Part shown: piece after piece, positions 1 through 7,180 of the stretch | Numbering within the stretch: the stretch's first letter is position 1 | How the letters are laid out: every line of letters begins with the position of its first letter | Origin: a virus | IMG/VR virus record: IMGVR_UViG_3300031623_000769 | Location: 1 to 21,206 of that record | DNA length: 21,206 bases | Strand: one strand, 5' to 3' | The notes under the pieces: model-generated | Seen by the model: the letters and a program-made list of their open reading frames with translations, nothing else | The model's database searches: none | What the model was told of the DNA's origin: nothing | Made by a program: the position numbers and the translations under genes

Positions 1-27
1 ATAATTGCATTAATGATAAAGCCATAA

Positions 28-885
28 TTAAAACTCCTGTATCGATTCAGTCATATCTTTAAGTCGATGCTTAATAAAATAATTGAGCATTCTATCGCGA
101 CCCAAATATTGGTCACTTTCATACTTTGTTCTTATATTTATCTCGATTTTATCTGGGATACAACCGAGATCTATTAAAGTCTCATTGCGTTTAAAGTTTC
201 TTAAAATTTCTCCTTCAAAAGCCTTTTCCGGTACTATATTTAGCCAATCCAGGATCCTCTTCTTCGACATTGGCTTTTGTCTTAGTCCTTCTACCAAACA
301 TGCGTCATTTGAAAGAATATTAGGTATACCGTCGCTTCTATCTCCATTTACTATTAAAGCGCGCAATTGTCCAGCCGGATCATCTTCTTTAATAAATTTT
401 TTAGTTCGAGGCGACCATTGAAAAACATTAGGATATTTTTGCAATTGGATAAAATCTTTATCAGAAGAAACTATCAATATATTATAATCTCTATGGGAAT
501 ATTCCTTACAAATAACCCCGATAATATCATCTGCTTCACATCCTTCTAAATTAACTACCCTGTAAGGCATATTTTCTGCTATCTCTTCTCGAATATTATC
601 GAGTATTTTAAATAACGCTTGCCAATCTACACCTTGTTTATTTTCTTCTCTTGCTTTCTTTCTATTAGCCTTATAAAATGGATAAATTTCTTTGCGCCAA
701 TTTTTTCTGCTATCACAACAAAAAACAATATCTTTTCCGAACTTGGTACCAAATTTATTCTTGATCATTTTAATATTATGGAGAACCATATGCCTCATCG
801 TGGCATCCTCTTTACCTGGTTCAAATTGTTTACGGAATGCCATAAAATTAGCAATTATCATCTGGTTATAATCAATTAGTATCAT
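28..885 (-). CDS. rnh: T4-type RNase H, 5'-3' exonuclease (FEN-like)
   Basis: This 285-aa protein has the layout of the 5'-3' exonuclease/flap nuclease family, and T4 RNase H (about 305 aa) is the closest type. Candidate metal-binding acids are in the expected order: D5 in MILIDYN, D58 in CCDSRKNWR followed by the basic YKANRK helix, E117/D119/D120 in GCEADDIIG, D142/D144 in SSDKDF, and D182/D185 in NGDRSDGIP, where the helix-hairpin region begins. In T4 the enzyme removes RNA primers and short DNA from lagging-strand 5' ends. It is the last gene of the minus-strand operon in this window, one base after the 255-aa gene, so it is probably co-transcribed with the sugar genes upstream. The ATG start sits exactly at the first beta strand. 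Identity is inferred from motifs; the family is well supported and the T4 subtype is likely. Confidence 0.9.
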   Translation of the reverse strand: MILIDYNQMIIANFMAFRKQFEPGKEDATMRHMVLHNIKMIKNKFGTKFGKDIVFCCDSRKNWRKEIYPFYKANRKKAREENKQGVDWQALFKILDNIREEIAENMPYRVVNLEGCEADDIIGVICKEYSHRDYNILIVSSDKDFIQLQKYPNVFQWSPRTKKFIKEDDPAGQLRALIVNGDRSDGIPNILSNDACLVEGLRQKPMSKKRILDWLNIVPEKAFEGEILRNFKRNETLIDLGCIPDKIEINIRTKYESDQYLGRDRMLNYFIKHRLKDMTESIQEF

Positions 886-886
886 A

Positions 887-1654
887 TTATTTTTTTAGTT
901 TTTTAATTTTAATCTTCTTTCCCAGTTTTACTTTCTTTTCTTTTTTTGTTGTGATTATTATTTCACATTCTTCTATCATCATATCATAAAATTTAATTAA
1001 TCTATTTTGTAAGGGTTTATTTAAATGACTGTAGGCTTCTGCAAAATCTACATCACCATCTTTGGCTAATTTTATTTCACTAGCCATTTCTACAATTTCA
1101 GATTTTAAATGTTTAGCTACAGGTCTTGAAATCTTATTATGTGTAATAAATTGTTTAAAATTATATTTCTTTTTAAAATTTTCTTCAAGTTGTTCGTCAA
1201 CAATATCCTCTATATCATATTTTAATTTTTTTGCAGCTTCTCGAATTCTTTTCTGAATATCTGGTTTTACTTTATCTTTTGTTTCTACTGCTACCTTACG
1301 ATGTTCGGCAATCTCTTCTATCTTTTTTAATTTTTGAATAAAAAGATCTTCATATTCTTCTGGTAAACTCTTTAATCCTCTTAATTTCATTCGCGCAATA
1401 TAACCAACATGATTTCCAACCTCGATTAAATCTGTGATTTTAAGTTTCCCTGGAGATTTACTTTTTACTTTATTTTTTTTATAATATTCTTGAACAAACT
1501 CCATACTCTCTTTAAAATCAAAAAATTTATAATACCATCTAAAGGCTTCATGAATTTCAGATTTTAATTTATCGAGAGGCAAACTATCCCAATCAATAGG
1601 ATCCGGTTCGTCGCCCATATATTTTGCGTTAATACTTCTTTTCGAAAAAGCCAT
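887..1654 (-). CDS. conserved-looking phage protein of unknown function, Lys-rich C-terminus
   Basis: This 255-aa protein is not recognised. The N-terminus is acidic and aromatic (PDPIDWDSLP, then FRWYYKFFDF). The middle, about residues 60-210, is predicted to be long charged helices, and the last 20 residues are almost entirely Lys with Ile/Leu, a tail that could bind nucleic acid. The ATG follows the TAA of the SIS gene directly, in the same reading frame, with a good Shine-Dalgarno (GAAGG, 7 bases upstream). That makes a real start more likely than an extension of the SIS protein. Its position between sugar genes and RNase H does not settle its role. The basic tail and the replication neighbour suggest a DNA-associated function, but this is inference only. 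Confidence 0.8.
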   Translation of the reverse strand: MAFSKRSINAKYMGDEPDPIDWDSLPLDKLKSEIHEAFRWYYKFFDFKESMEFVQEYYKKNKVKSKSPGKLKITDLIEVGNHVGYIARMKLRGLKSLPEEYEDLFIQKLKKIEEIAEHRKVAVETKDKVKPDIQKRIREAAKKLKYDIEDIVDEQLEENFKKKYNFKQFITHNKISRPVAKHLKSEIVEMASEIKLAKDGDVDFAEAYSHLNKPLQNRLIKFYDMMIEECEIIITTKKEKKVKLGKKIKIKKLKK

Positions 1655-2344
1655 TTAGCTACCTTCGTACTCTCCAAGTGATACTTTATGTAATTCTTTT
1701 ATCTCGCACATAATATAATGCAAGATAATAGACATGATGCCTTCACATTTTTCCATATGATTTAAATTAATATGTATATAATTTAAGAGTTTGTCTTTCA
1801 AAATTCCCCCACCATATCCTAAAATACCGAAAGTTTCCATTCCGTTTGAATTGGCCCAGTCAACGGCTTCTATAAGATTTTTACTATTACCACTACCACT
1901 AAGAACTAATAACCCATCGCCTCTATTAGCATAAGTTACAAGTTGATGCTTAAATATATTATCATAAGAATCGTCGTTAGATGTAGCAGTAATGAAGCCG
2001 ATATCATTGCAAAGAGATATAGCTTTGATTCTAGGTCTTGAAAGTCCATTTTCAATTGTCCCTTTAGTTAGATCTTGTGCGAAATGATTGGAATTACATG
2101 CACTTCCTCCATTTCCACATATAAAAAATTGTTTTTCGTTTATATATATGTTCCGAATAGCTTTTAATAACTCATCGAGTTGACCTTCTGAAACTAAATG
2201 CAGAGAACTACTTATAGAATTAACATGTGATCTCCATCCGGATCGTTCCTTTAATAATTCTATTTCTGAATTTACTTTAATATCTGGCATATTATTTGAT
2301 GAAATATTATCTGCCCATTTTACATGTATATTTTTATTTTTCAT
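1655..2344 (-). CDS. gmhA: SIS-domain phosphoheptose isomerase-like protein (GmhA family)
   Basis: This 229-aa protein has a single SIS fold of the GmhA type, which converts sedoheptulose 7-phosphate to D-glycero-D-manno-heptose 7-phosphate. Two sugar-phosphate loops are clear: GNGGSACNSNHFAQDL (residues 77-92) and SGSGNSKN (149-156). It is longer than typical GmhA (about 190 aa) because of a roughly 35-residue N-terminal extension. By hand alignment from memory, the C-terminal helix that normally carries E-x-x-H-x-x-x-x-H reads EGIMSIILH (201-209). The first histidine, usually catalytic, appears to be Met204, and the glutamate in the FAEEL motif is Asp91. Activity may therefore be altered. 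The gene overlaps the upstream GHMP kinase by 11 bp, which supports a joint pathway. Family assignment is confident; substrate is not. Confidence 0.82.
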   Translation of the reverse strand: MKNKNIHVKWADNISSNNMPDIKVNSEIELLKERSGWRSHVNSISSSLHLVSEGQLDELLKAIRNIYINEKQFFICGNGGSACNSNHFAQDLTKGTIENGLSRPRIKAISLCNDIGFITATSNDDSYDNIFKHQLVTYANRGDGLLVLSGSGNSKNLIEAVDWANSNGMETFGILGYGGGILKDKLLNYIHINLNHMEKCEGIMSIILHYIMCEIKELHKVSLGEYEGS

Positions 2345-3296
2345 TATAAAACACTATTCTTGTTCCCTGATTATCGAATCCAACATCAAATGTATCTAAA
2401 GTTCTATTTTTCATATGTATCTCTTTAGCATGATCTGTCATGAAAAGTATATAGCCACCTCCGCCAGCTCCACATATTTTAGATCCTGTTACCCAAGAAG
2501 CAGAATTTTGCATAATGGCTTTAATTGCATCATTAGTAATTCCTTTGGCCAGAGTGTTTTTAATTTGCATGGATTCATTCATGAGTATTCCAAAATCATC
2601 GTACTGTCTGAGATCATAATAATCTAAAGCTTCGGTACAAATGTCATATATTTTATTATATTTTTTTATATTTTTTTCAATAGAATTTATCTGAGAAATA
2701 AGAATTGAAGATGATTGTCTATGCTGGCCAGTATTAACCAGAACAAACTTTCTTTCAAACTCTGCATCATATTGTAATTTTTTAATTTTTACACTGCCAT
2801 CTTTAAAAAACCGAAAATGGTTAAAACCGCCGTAACTAACCGCAAATTGATCTTGCTTCCCAATCGGCTTATCTAAGATTTCAAGCTCAATATGACATGC
2901 TAGATGCGCTATATCGGCCTGATTCATTGGAGCCCCGATCCAAGTACTTATAGCATTTATTAGCCCGACCAGAATACTTGAAGAAGAAGCTAAGCCAGAT
3001 CCCTCAGAAGGAATATCTGCTAATGTTGTAATTTCGAGACCGGATTTTACATCAAAATATCTAAGAACCTCTCGAATATATTCATGTTCAATTTCATCAA
3101 CATTATCGACAGTTTCTTTTTTAGTATAATTACAAACAAATTGGTCTCGATATAATCTATTTAATATAACATAGGTAGATTTATCGATAGCAGCATTTAT
3201 GACTTGACCGCCATCAGGTGCCGTAATATAATATTCTGGAATATCGGTTCCGCCCCCGAAAAAACTAATCCGTAAGGGTGTTTGACAAACTAACAA
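2334..3296 (-). CDS. hddA: GHMP-family sugar kinase, D-glycero-D-manno-heptose 7-phosphate kinase-like
   Basis: This 320-aa GHMP kinase phosphorylates a sugar phosphate using ATP. It has PLRISFFGGGTD at 7-18, the ATP-binding motif PSEGSGLASSSS at 96-107, GKQDQF at 146-151 and the third GHMP motif CGAGGGGYILF at 275-285. The GGGTD N-terminus and GKQDQ are typical of HddA, which makes heptose 1,7-bisphosphate for GDP-heptose, but L-fucose kinase-like relatives share much of this. The start is TTG: an in-frame TGA lies only four codons upstream and no ATG lies between, while the first strand (VCQTPLRIS) follows at once. A purine-rich AGAAGAG lies just upstream. The gene overlaps the nucleotidyltransferase before it by 32 bp and the SIS isomerase after it by 11 bp, so all three are translationally linked. 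Confidence 0.85.
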   Translation of the reverse strand: MLVCQTPLRISFFGGGTDIPEYYITAPDGGQVINAAIDKSTYVILNRLYRDQFVCNYTKKETVDNVDEIEHEYIREVLRYFDVKSGLEITTLADIPSEGSGLASSSSILVGLINAISTWIGAPMNQADIAHLACHIELEILDKPIGKQDQFAVSYGGFNHFRFFKDGSVKIKKLQYDAEFERKFVLVNTGQHRQSSSILISQINSIEKNIKKYNKIYDICTEALDYYDLRQYDDFGILMNESMQIKNTLAKGITNDAIKAIMQNSASWVTGSKICGAGGGGYILFMTDHAKEIHMKNRTLDTFDVGFDNQGTRIVFYNEK

Positions 3297-3684
3297 TTCT
3301 CTTCTTCAGTTCAGTTGATGAATAATGATGAAATCTTTTACAATAATAGAGTTCAATATTTTTTAAGATACATGTATTATACCCCGTTATGAATTTATTG
3401 TCACGGGAATAATCTTCACCTAAAAATCTAATATTAATTTCTATTGTTTTTAATATATTTTTAAGATCTTTTTCTGATTCATAAGGAATAATTTCATCAA
3501 CATATTTACATCCTTTTAATTGTATGAATCGTTCAAAGACTGACTGTACTAAATCTTTTTTGTGAGCGGGACTAGTGTGAAGACCAACGATTAAATAATC
3601 ACAATTTTTCCTCGCTTCTTCTAACATTACAATATGCCCTGCATGTAATAAATCAAAAGCGGATGCTGCAAATCCTTTTTTCAT
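3265..3684 (-). CDS. HxGH cytidylyltransferase-like nucleotidyltransferase (HldE C-domain/TagD type)
   Basis: This 139-aa protein is a minimal nucleotidyltransferase of the cytidylyltransferase superfamily, the size of TagD or of the stand-alone C-terminal domain of HldE. HAGH at 14-17 is the nucleotide-binding HxGH motif, RFLGEDYS at 87-94 resembles the conserved strand after the substrate site, and YSSTELKKR at 121-129 matches the ISSTxxK/R phosphate-binding motif. The family transfers CMP or AMP from CTP or ATP to a sugar or alditol phosphate. Next to gmhA- and hddA-like genes, the likely product is a nucleotide-activated heptose, but the sequence does not fix which nucleotide or sugar is used. 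It overlaps the glycosyltransferase gene by 4 bp (ATGA). Confidence 0.85.
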   Translation of the reverse strand: MKKGFAASAFDLLHAGHIVMLEEARKNCDYLIVGLHTSPAHKKDLVQSVFERFIQLKGCKYVDEIIPYESEKDLKNILKTIEINIRFLGEDYSRDNKFITGYNTCILKNIELYYCKRFHHYSSTELKKRIVSLSNTLTD

Positions 3685-4700
3685 AAGACCGTTGATATTC
3701 TTTCGGCATCTGATTGTTCTTCGAGTTCATCTTCAATATCCATTAATTCAAACATCTCTATCCATTTAGGAGCTCTATAATCCCAACTATAATATTTGTC
3801 AGCATGTTTTTTGGCCCGGTCTATAATATCTTGTGTTTCATCATCCCAATATGTATCTAATAATTTATCTATTTCATCAGCAAATCTATAACAATGTTCT
3901 ATTTCATCTTTAATATAAGGATACATAAATGCATGATCAGAACAAGTCTCTGGTAACGCTCCTAAACTATTTGTAAGCATTAATGTTCTGGAAGACATTG
4001 CTTCCATAGCAGTTCTACAAGAAGTTTCTTCCCATATACATGGATAAGCCCAAATATGCATATCTTTCCATTCTTCTCTTAAAGGCCTTCCTTTAACAAT
4101 TTTATGTAAGGTCATATTAGGATTTTTTTCAATATGATCAAATAATTCTCCGTATGGTTGATCGTTTTCTTTCCACCCATAAATTTGAAAACTTGAATAT
4201 ACATGTAAATGCCAATCATCTCTTTCGAGTTCATGTAAAGCATTACATAATACATGTAAACCTCTTTGAGGTGTAGAAGCATAAATTAAATTTATTTTAC
4301 CTTCTCTAGGTTTTTCATAATGTTCAAATGGAAATATTGCTGTTTTTTGAACTTCACAACGATCCATTGGTAAATCATATTTTTCTAGAAAAGTATGCAT
4401 TTGCCAATAACTCGAAAAGATTAATTTCTCAAATTCTTTTGCACCATCTTTATTTTTTAAAAAATCATGTCCGCCACTTCCATCTTTTGCTAAATCATGA
4501 AACCACCAAATTCTGGGCAAAATAGTTTGAATATTTTCTGGATATAATCTTGATATTATCCATTGATAATCTGTTTTATATTTTTTAGGTAAATGCGACC
4601 ATAATTCTAAGGTTGTTAATTCTGTTCCCCCAAAAGAATTCTTGGCCATATTATTTTCTTTTCTTTGAGGTATTGTTTTATCTTTATAAATGTCTTTCAT
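3681..4700 (-). CDS. GT-B fold glycosyltransferase, GT4-like
   Basis: This 339-aa retaining-type glycosyltransferase probably moves a sugar from a nucleotide-sugar donor. FGGTEL near residue 23 is the N-terminal glycine-rich loop. YASTPQRGL at 140-148 starts the donor-binding domain, and EETSCRTAMEAM at 224-235 is the E-x7-E-type donor site of GT4 enzymes. ALPET follows at about 248. The protein is shorter than usual GT4 enzymes (about 370-400 aa) because the first Rossmann domain is compact. The ATG overlaps the upstream stop as ATGA and has no clear Shine-Dalgarno, so it probably relies on coupling; Met18 is an alternative. There is no signal peptide or membrane segment, so the enzyme should be cytoplasmic. 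The acceptor is unknown. Confidence 0.85.
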   Translation of the reverse strand: MKDIYKDKTIPQRKENNMAKNSFGGTELTTLELWSHLPKKYKTDYQWIISRLYPENIQTILPRIWWFHDLAKDGSGGHDFLKNKDGAKEFEKLIFSSYWQMHTFLEKYDLPMDRCEVQKTAIFPFEHYEKPREGKINLIYASTPQRGLHVLCNALHELERDDWHLHVYSSFQIYGWKENDQPYGELFDHIEKNPNMTLHKIVKGRPLREEWKDMHIWAYPCIWEETSCRTAMEAMSSRTLMLTNSLGALPETCSDHAFMYPYIKDEIEHCYRFADEIDKLLDTYWDDETQDIIDRAKKHADKYYSWDYRAPKWIEMFELMDIEDELEEQSDAERISTVL

Positions 4701-5560
4701 ACGTTGATCTTGAATGTTCTAGGACTGTTTGAAATATGATCTATTAATTCTTTGTGAAAATTTATATTTGCTTCTCTACATTCTTCTAAAGAACTTTTAT
4801 ATTGTCTTTGTTCTTTATCTTGAATAGTTTTCCACCAATCAGTTGTCGGGCAATATAAAGGTTTATGTTTTAAACCGTAAAATTTAGAACACCAAGGAAA
4901 AGCTACAACAACCTTTCCCAAAAGAGTTGCCCAATAAGCACCGTGATAAGAATTTGTAACAACAATATCTCCACTTGCGATAAATTCTATTGTTTCTTCA
5001 AAATTGATTTCATTGTTTACTTTATGAGGATAATCCCAAGTTTCTGGAGGCATACCATGGACAACATTCATTGGAAGCGAAGCATGAGTAAAAAATACAA
5101 TATCATATTTGGTTTCATATTCTTTATCAAAAGCTTCATGCATACAACTCGCACAGGGAACCCATCTTGCAGCTGGTATCGATTGATATATATGTGGATG
5201 ATGATCACGTATGCCCAATAAATCAAATGATCTTATATAACCCGGATACGTTATATTCATTGGCGGTATACATTGTACTTGTTCATCTAAACAAATATAC
5301 ATATGTTCGCCTAATCCCCATCCATATATTCTATAATTAGAATTTTTTTGATGTCTCAGAACGTGAGACATTGGTCTCATTTGACCTATGAGTCCTCCAC
5401 CACCGTAAATGACGTTTTCATGGGGTGGTGCATAATCATATTCTAATTGAAAGATATCTTTTTGATTTCCCGGTAAATCAAAATACTTTGTGGGGGTACT
5501 GTACGAATCACCTATGTTAGTTTCATCTGTCCTAAATATATTGGTAAACTGTAATTCCAT
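4697..5560 (-). CDS. polysaccharide pyruvyl transferase-family protein
   Basis: This 287-aa protein resembles the polysaccharide pyruvyl transferase family (CsaB/WcaK type), which adds pyruvate ketals from phosphoenolpyruvate to glycans. Visible motifs in order are TNIGDS near 14-19, VIYGGGGLIG at 50-59, GIRD at 116-119 and TNSYHGAYWATLLGK at 202-216. The last corresponds to the family's SxxHG(x)2xA(x)3G donor-binding loop. It is somewhat short for the family (usually 300-400 aa). It is the first gene of the glycan/replication operon and starts 14 bp from the divergent plus-strand gene, so its promoter must lie inside that gene or upstream; I could not identify it. Some members transfer other groups, so pyruvyl transfer is a family-based inference. 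Confidence 0.8.
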   Translation of the reverse strand: MELQFTNIFRTDETNIGDSYSTPTKYFDLPGNQKDIFQLEYDYAPPHENVIYGGGGLIGQMRPMSHVLRHQKNSNYRIYGWGLGEHMYICLDEQVQCIPPMNITYPGYIRSFDLLGIRDHHPHIYQSIPAARWVPCASCMHEAFDKEYETKYDIVFFTHASLPMNVVHGMPPETWDYPHKVNNEINFEETIEFIASGDIVVTNSYHGAYWATLLGKVVVAFPWCSKFYGLKHKPLYCPTTDWWKTIQDKEQRQYKSSLEECREANINFHKELIDHISNSPRTFKINV

Positions 5561-5574
5561 AGAAAGGTATATTC

Positions 5575-5961
5575 ATGCAAGATTTAAATGATTTTGGTTT
5601 TAGTACTGTGAGTGAACAAGAATTTACTTCGGCTGCTAAAGAACCTGAAGAGAAAGTAGTTACTGCTGCGGTAGAAAAAGCCAAAGCTGGACAAATAAAA
5701 GAAGTTGAGGGAACTGTAAATAAAATTTGGAGTTTGCTGGACTATCATTATGAAGATATTGATAAGCATAAAGAAAAATTAAATAAAGAATTCAGTAGGT
5801 GTATGAAAGAAGTAGAAGATTTAATTGTACCTCTGCTAAATAATTTAGCAAAATCTTCCACTAATGAATACATATATTGGCCTGGTAGGCGGGAAATTTT
5901 AGAAACACAGATTGAGAAAATTACTGCACATACTCGAGATGTAAATATATTCACTGAGTAA
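5575..5961 (+). CDS. small helical phage protein of unknown function, only plus-strand gene
   Basis: This 128-aa protein is not recognised. The N-terminus is short, polar and probably flexible (MQDLNDFGFSTVSEQEF), residues 20-40 are Ala/Lys/Glu-rich, and residues 45-95 and 108-122 look like amphipathic helices (WSLLDYHYEDIDKHKEKL and similar). A WPGRRE motif lies near residue 103. The ATG has a good Shine-Dalgarno, AGAAAGG, 8 bases upstream. A CCTAAATA sequence about 37 bases upstream resembles the T4-type late promoter TATAAATA, but weakly. The gene diverges from the pyruvyltransferase gene (14-bp gap) and its last 11 bases overlap the end of the RuvC-like gene on the other strand. Its isolation on the plus strand suggests separate timing of expression. 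Confidence 0.8.
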   Translation: MQDLNDFGFSTVSEQEFTSAAKEPEEKVVTAAVEKAKAGQIKEVEGTVNKIWSLLDYHYEDIDKHKEKLNKEFSRCMKEVEDLIVPLLNNLAKSSTNEYIYWPGRREILETQIEKITAHTRDVNIFTE

Positions 5962-6490
5962 CTCCGTATTTACAAAGATAGTAAGAATCAACAATATCGG
6001 TTGCAGGGTTGCCATTTTCTTGAACTAATTCAAAATTATCCGGCTCTGCCTTCCATGATTCTAGCATAGCTTCTTTATTAGAATTTCCCTTACCTGTTGC
6101 GAACTTCTTAATAACAGTTGGAGGAACTGTTTCATAGCGGAAACCATTCTGTTTTAATTTTAATTTCAAAATACCAACATTTTCCGCGATGTTAAAAACT
6201 CTGCCGGTAGACCCATAAGAATAATCTTCTAGTATAACTTTCTCAACTCTACCATTATGCCAACGTAATGCTTCTATGGTCCAATCAGCTAAAAAAATAT
6301 ACTTATCTATTAATTTTAAATCTTTTGGTAACTTATAACAATTTACATTTTGAAGGGTGGCCCACCGAGGCCTCCACTTATCCAAAGCAAAAAAACTAAA
6401 ATTACAATCAATAGGATTAATTGTTCCATCTTTTTTAAATATACAAATACATGGGCTGGTTGTAGAATAATCTATTCCTGCGCAAATCAA
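5951..6490 (-). CDS. ruvC: RuvC-like Holliday junction resolvase
   Basis: This 179-aa RNase H-fold nuclease is of the RuvC type. The four-acid active site is complete: D7 in GIDYSTTSP, E88 in ILEDYSYG, and D165 and D168 in TDIVDSYYL. The RuvC-typical stretch KKFATGKGNSNKEAM lies at 128-142. The family cuts four-way DNA junctions; in a T4-like phage it could take the role of endonuclease VII in resolving recombination intermediates before packaging. The start is TTG, directly after the TAA of the HAD gene and in the same frame, with AGGA six bases upstream; the first beta strand begins at once. It is the last gene of the short operon that starts at 7170 and converges with the plus-strand gene. 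Confidence 0.88.
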   Translation of the reverse strand: MICAGIDYSTTSPCICIFKKDGTINPIDCNFSFFALDKWRPRWATLQNVNCYKLPKDLKLIDKYIFLADWTIEALRWHNGRVEKVILEDYSYGSTGRVFNIAENVGILKLKLKQNGFRYETVPPTVIKKFATGKGNSNKEAMLESWKAEPDNFELVQENGNPATDIVDSYYLCKYGVTQ

Positions 6491-6955
6491 TTAAAATCCT
6501 AACTGTTGTAATTCTCTTATGCTATCTTTTGCAGATGTATGTAATATCGCAATGCCACCTTTGGATTTCCATTCAGCTACGTTTGATTCAGAATCATCGA
6601 TTAAAATATTCGGTGATAAATTTTCTTCAACAGCATAATATTGTTTTTCTCTCTGAAAAACACAATGAATCCTTACGGGGAATAATTTATAATGTTTAAA
6701 AATCCATTGCATTTTTTGTATGCGACATTCTGGAAAACCAGAGTCGTTAGGGATCGCGGTCAAAACATGCCAATCAAATTGCCCGGAAATATGATTTATT
6801 AATTCATCTGCATCAGGCATTTTGGGAAGAGAAAAGAAAAAATCTTCGGGGAGAAGTTCCCATCTGTTTGCCCATTCTTTTTTAGTATTAAATTTGTCAA
6901 TGATGGGTTTATCAAAATCTGATAAAACACCATCCATATCAATAAAAACTTTCAT
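6491..6955 (-). CDS. HAD phosphatase, 5'(3')-deoxyribonucleotidase-like
   Basis: This 154-aa HAD-superfamily protein is close to the small bacterial and phage 5'(3')-deoxyribonucleotidases, which dephosphorylate dNMPs. Motif I is FIDMDGVLSDF with nucleophile D6 and acid D8. Motif II is the Thr in HVLTAIP at 63-69, Lys81 or Lys87 may be the motif III lysine, and motif IV is ILIDDSESNVAEW at 117-129. The length and the small cap fit NT5C-type enzymes. Alongside NrdJ and ThyX it fits nucleotide pool control. A heptose bisphosphate phosphatase (GmhB) role is less likely, because the GmhB Zn-binding Cys/His loop is not seen. It lies two bases after the 70-aa gene and ends at the TAA that precedes the RuvC start. 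Confidence 0.8.
   Translation of the reverse strand: MKVFIDMDGVLSDFDKPIIDKFNTKKEWANRWELLPEDFFFSLPKMPDADELINHISGQFDWHVLTAIPNDSGFPECRIQKMQWIFKHYKLFPVRIHCVFQREKQYYAVEENLSPNILIDDSESNVAEWKSKGGIAILHTSAKDSIRELQQLGF
6497..6500 (-). promoter_or_regulatory. Shine-Dalgarno that sets the TTG start of the RuvC-like gene
   Basis: AGGA on the minus strand lies six bases before the TTG at 6488-6490. It supports initiation at this rare start codon, which is the first possible codon after the in-frame TAA of the HAD gene. Confidence 0.55.
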
Positions 6956-6957
6956 AA

Positions 6958-7170
6958 TTAATCGTATATAAAATTCATTTCGCCTTCAAGGCCCACTTTT
7001 TCTTTATATGCTTTATCAAGAATATCTTCTAACCAGAGTTTGCCTGTAAAAGCAGGCGCATTCTCAATATCTTTCCACAACTCTTGGATTGCGGGAACAC
7101 CTAATGATTCAGTATGTTTTTCAAGAACCTTAACACACTCATCAACATATTTTTCAAATGTTGTTTTCAT
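6958..7170 (-). CDS. small acidic helical protein of unknown function
   Basis: This 70-aa protein is not recognised. It is acidic and mainly helical: residues 1-30 form an amphipathic helix (TFEKYVDECVKVLEKH), there is a probable turn around the Pro/Gly residues, and a second helix follows (WLEDILDKAYKEKVG). There is no membrane segment and no known motif. Its ATG follows a strong sigma-70-like promoter so closely that the predicted mRNA would begin only a few bases before the start codon. AGAGGG lies 4 bases upstream of the ATG. As the first gene of the HAD/RuvC operon it may be expressed early. Confidence 0.7.
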   Translation of the reverse strand: MKTTFEKYVDECVKVLEKHTESLGVPAIQELWKDIENAPAFTGKLWLEDILDKAYKEKVGLEGEMNFIYD

Positions 7171-7180
7171 AATACCCTCT

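Noticed and set aside
1655-5560. DNA hypermodification system (glucosylated or heptosylated DNA)
   Set aside because: No modified-base synthesis gene such as a deoxypyrimidine hydroxymethylase is in the window, and the glycosyltransferase has no feature that points to DNA. It stays only as one possible target.
6491-6955. HAD protein as the missing heptose bisphosphate phosphatase (GmhB)
   Set aside because: It lacks the Zn-binding Cys/His loop of GmhB, matches small deoxyribonucleotidases in motif I and size, and belongs to a different operon.
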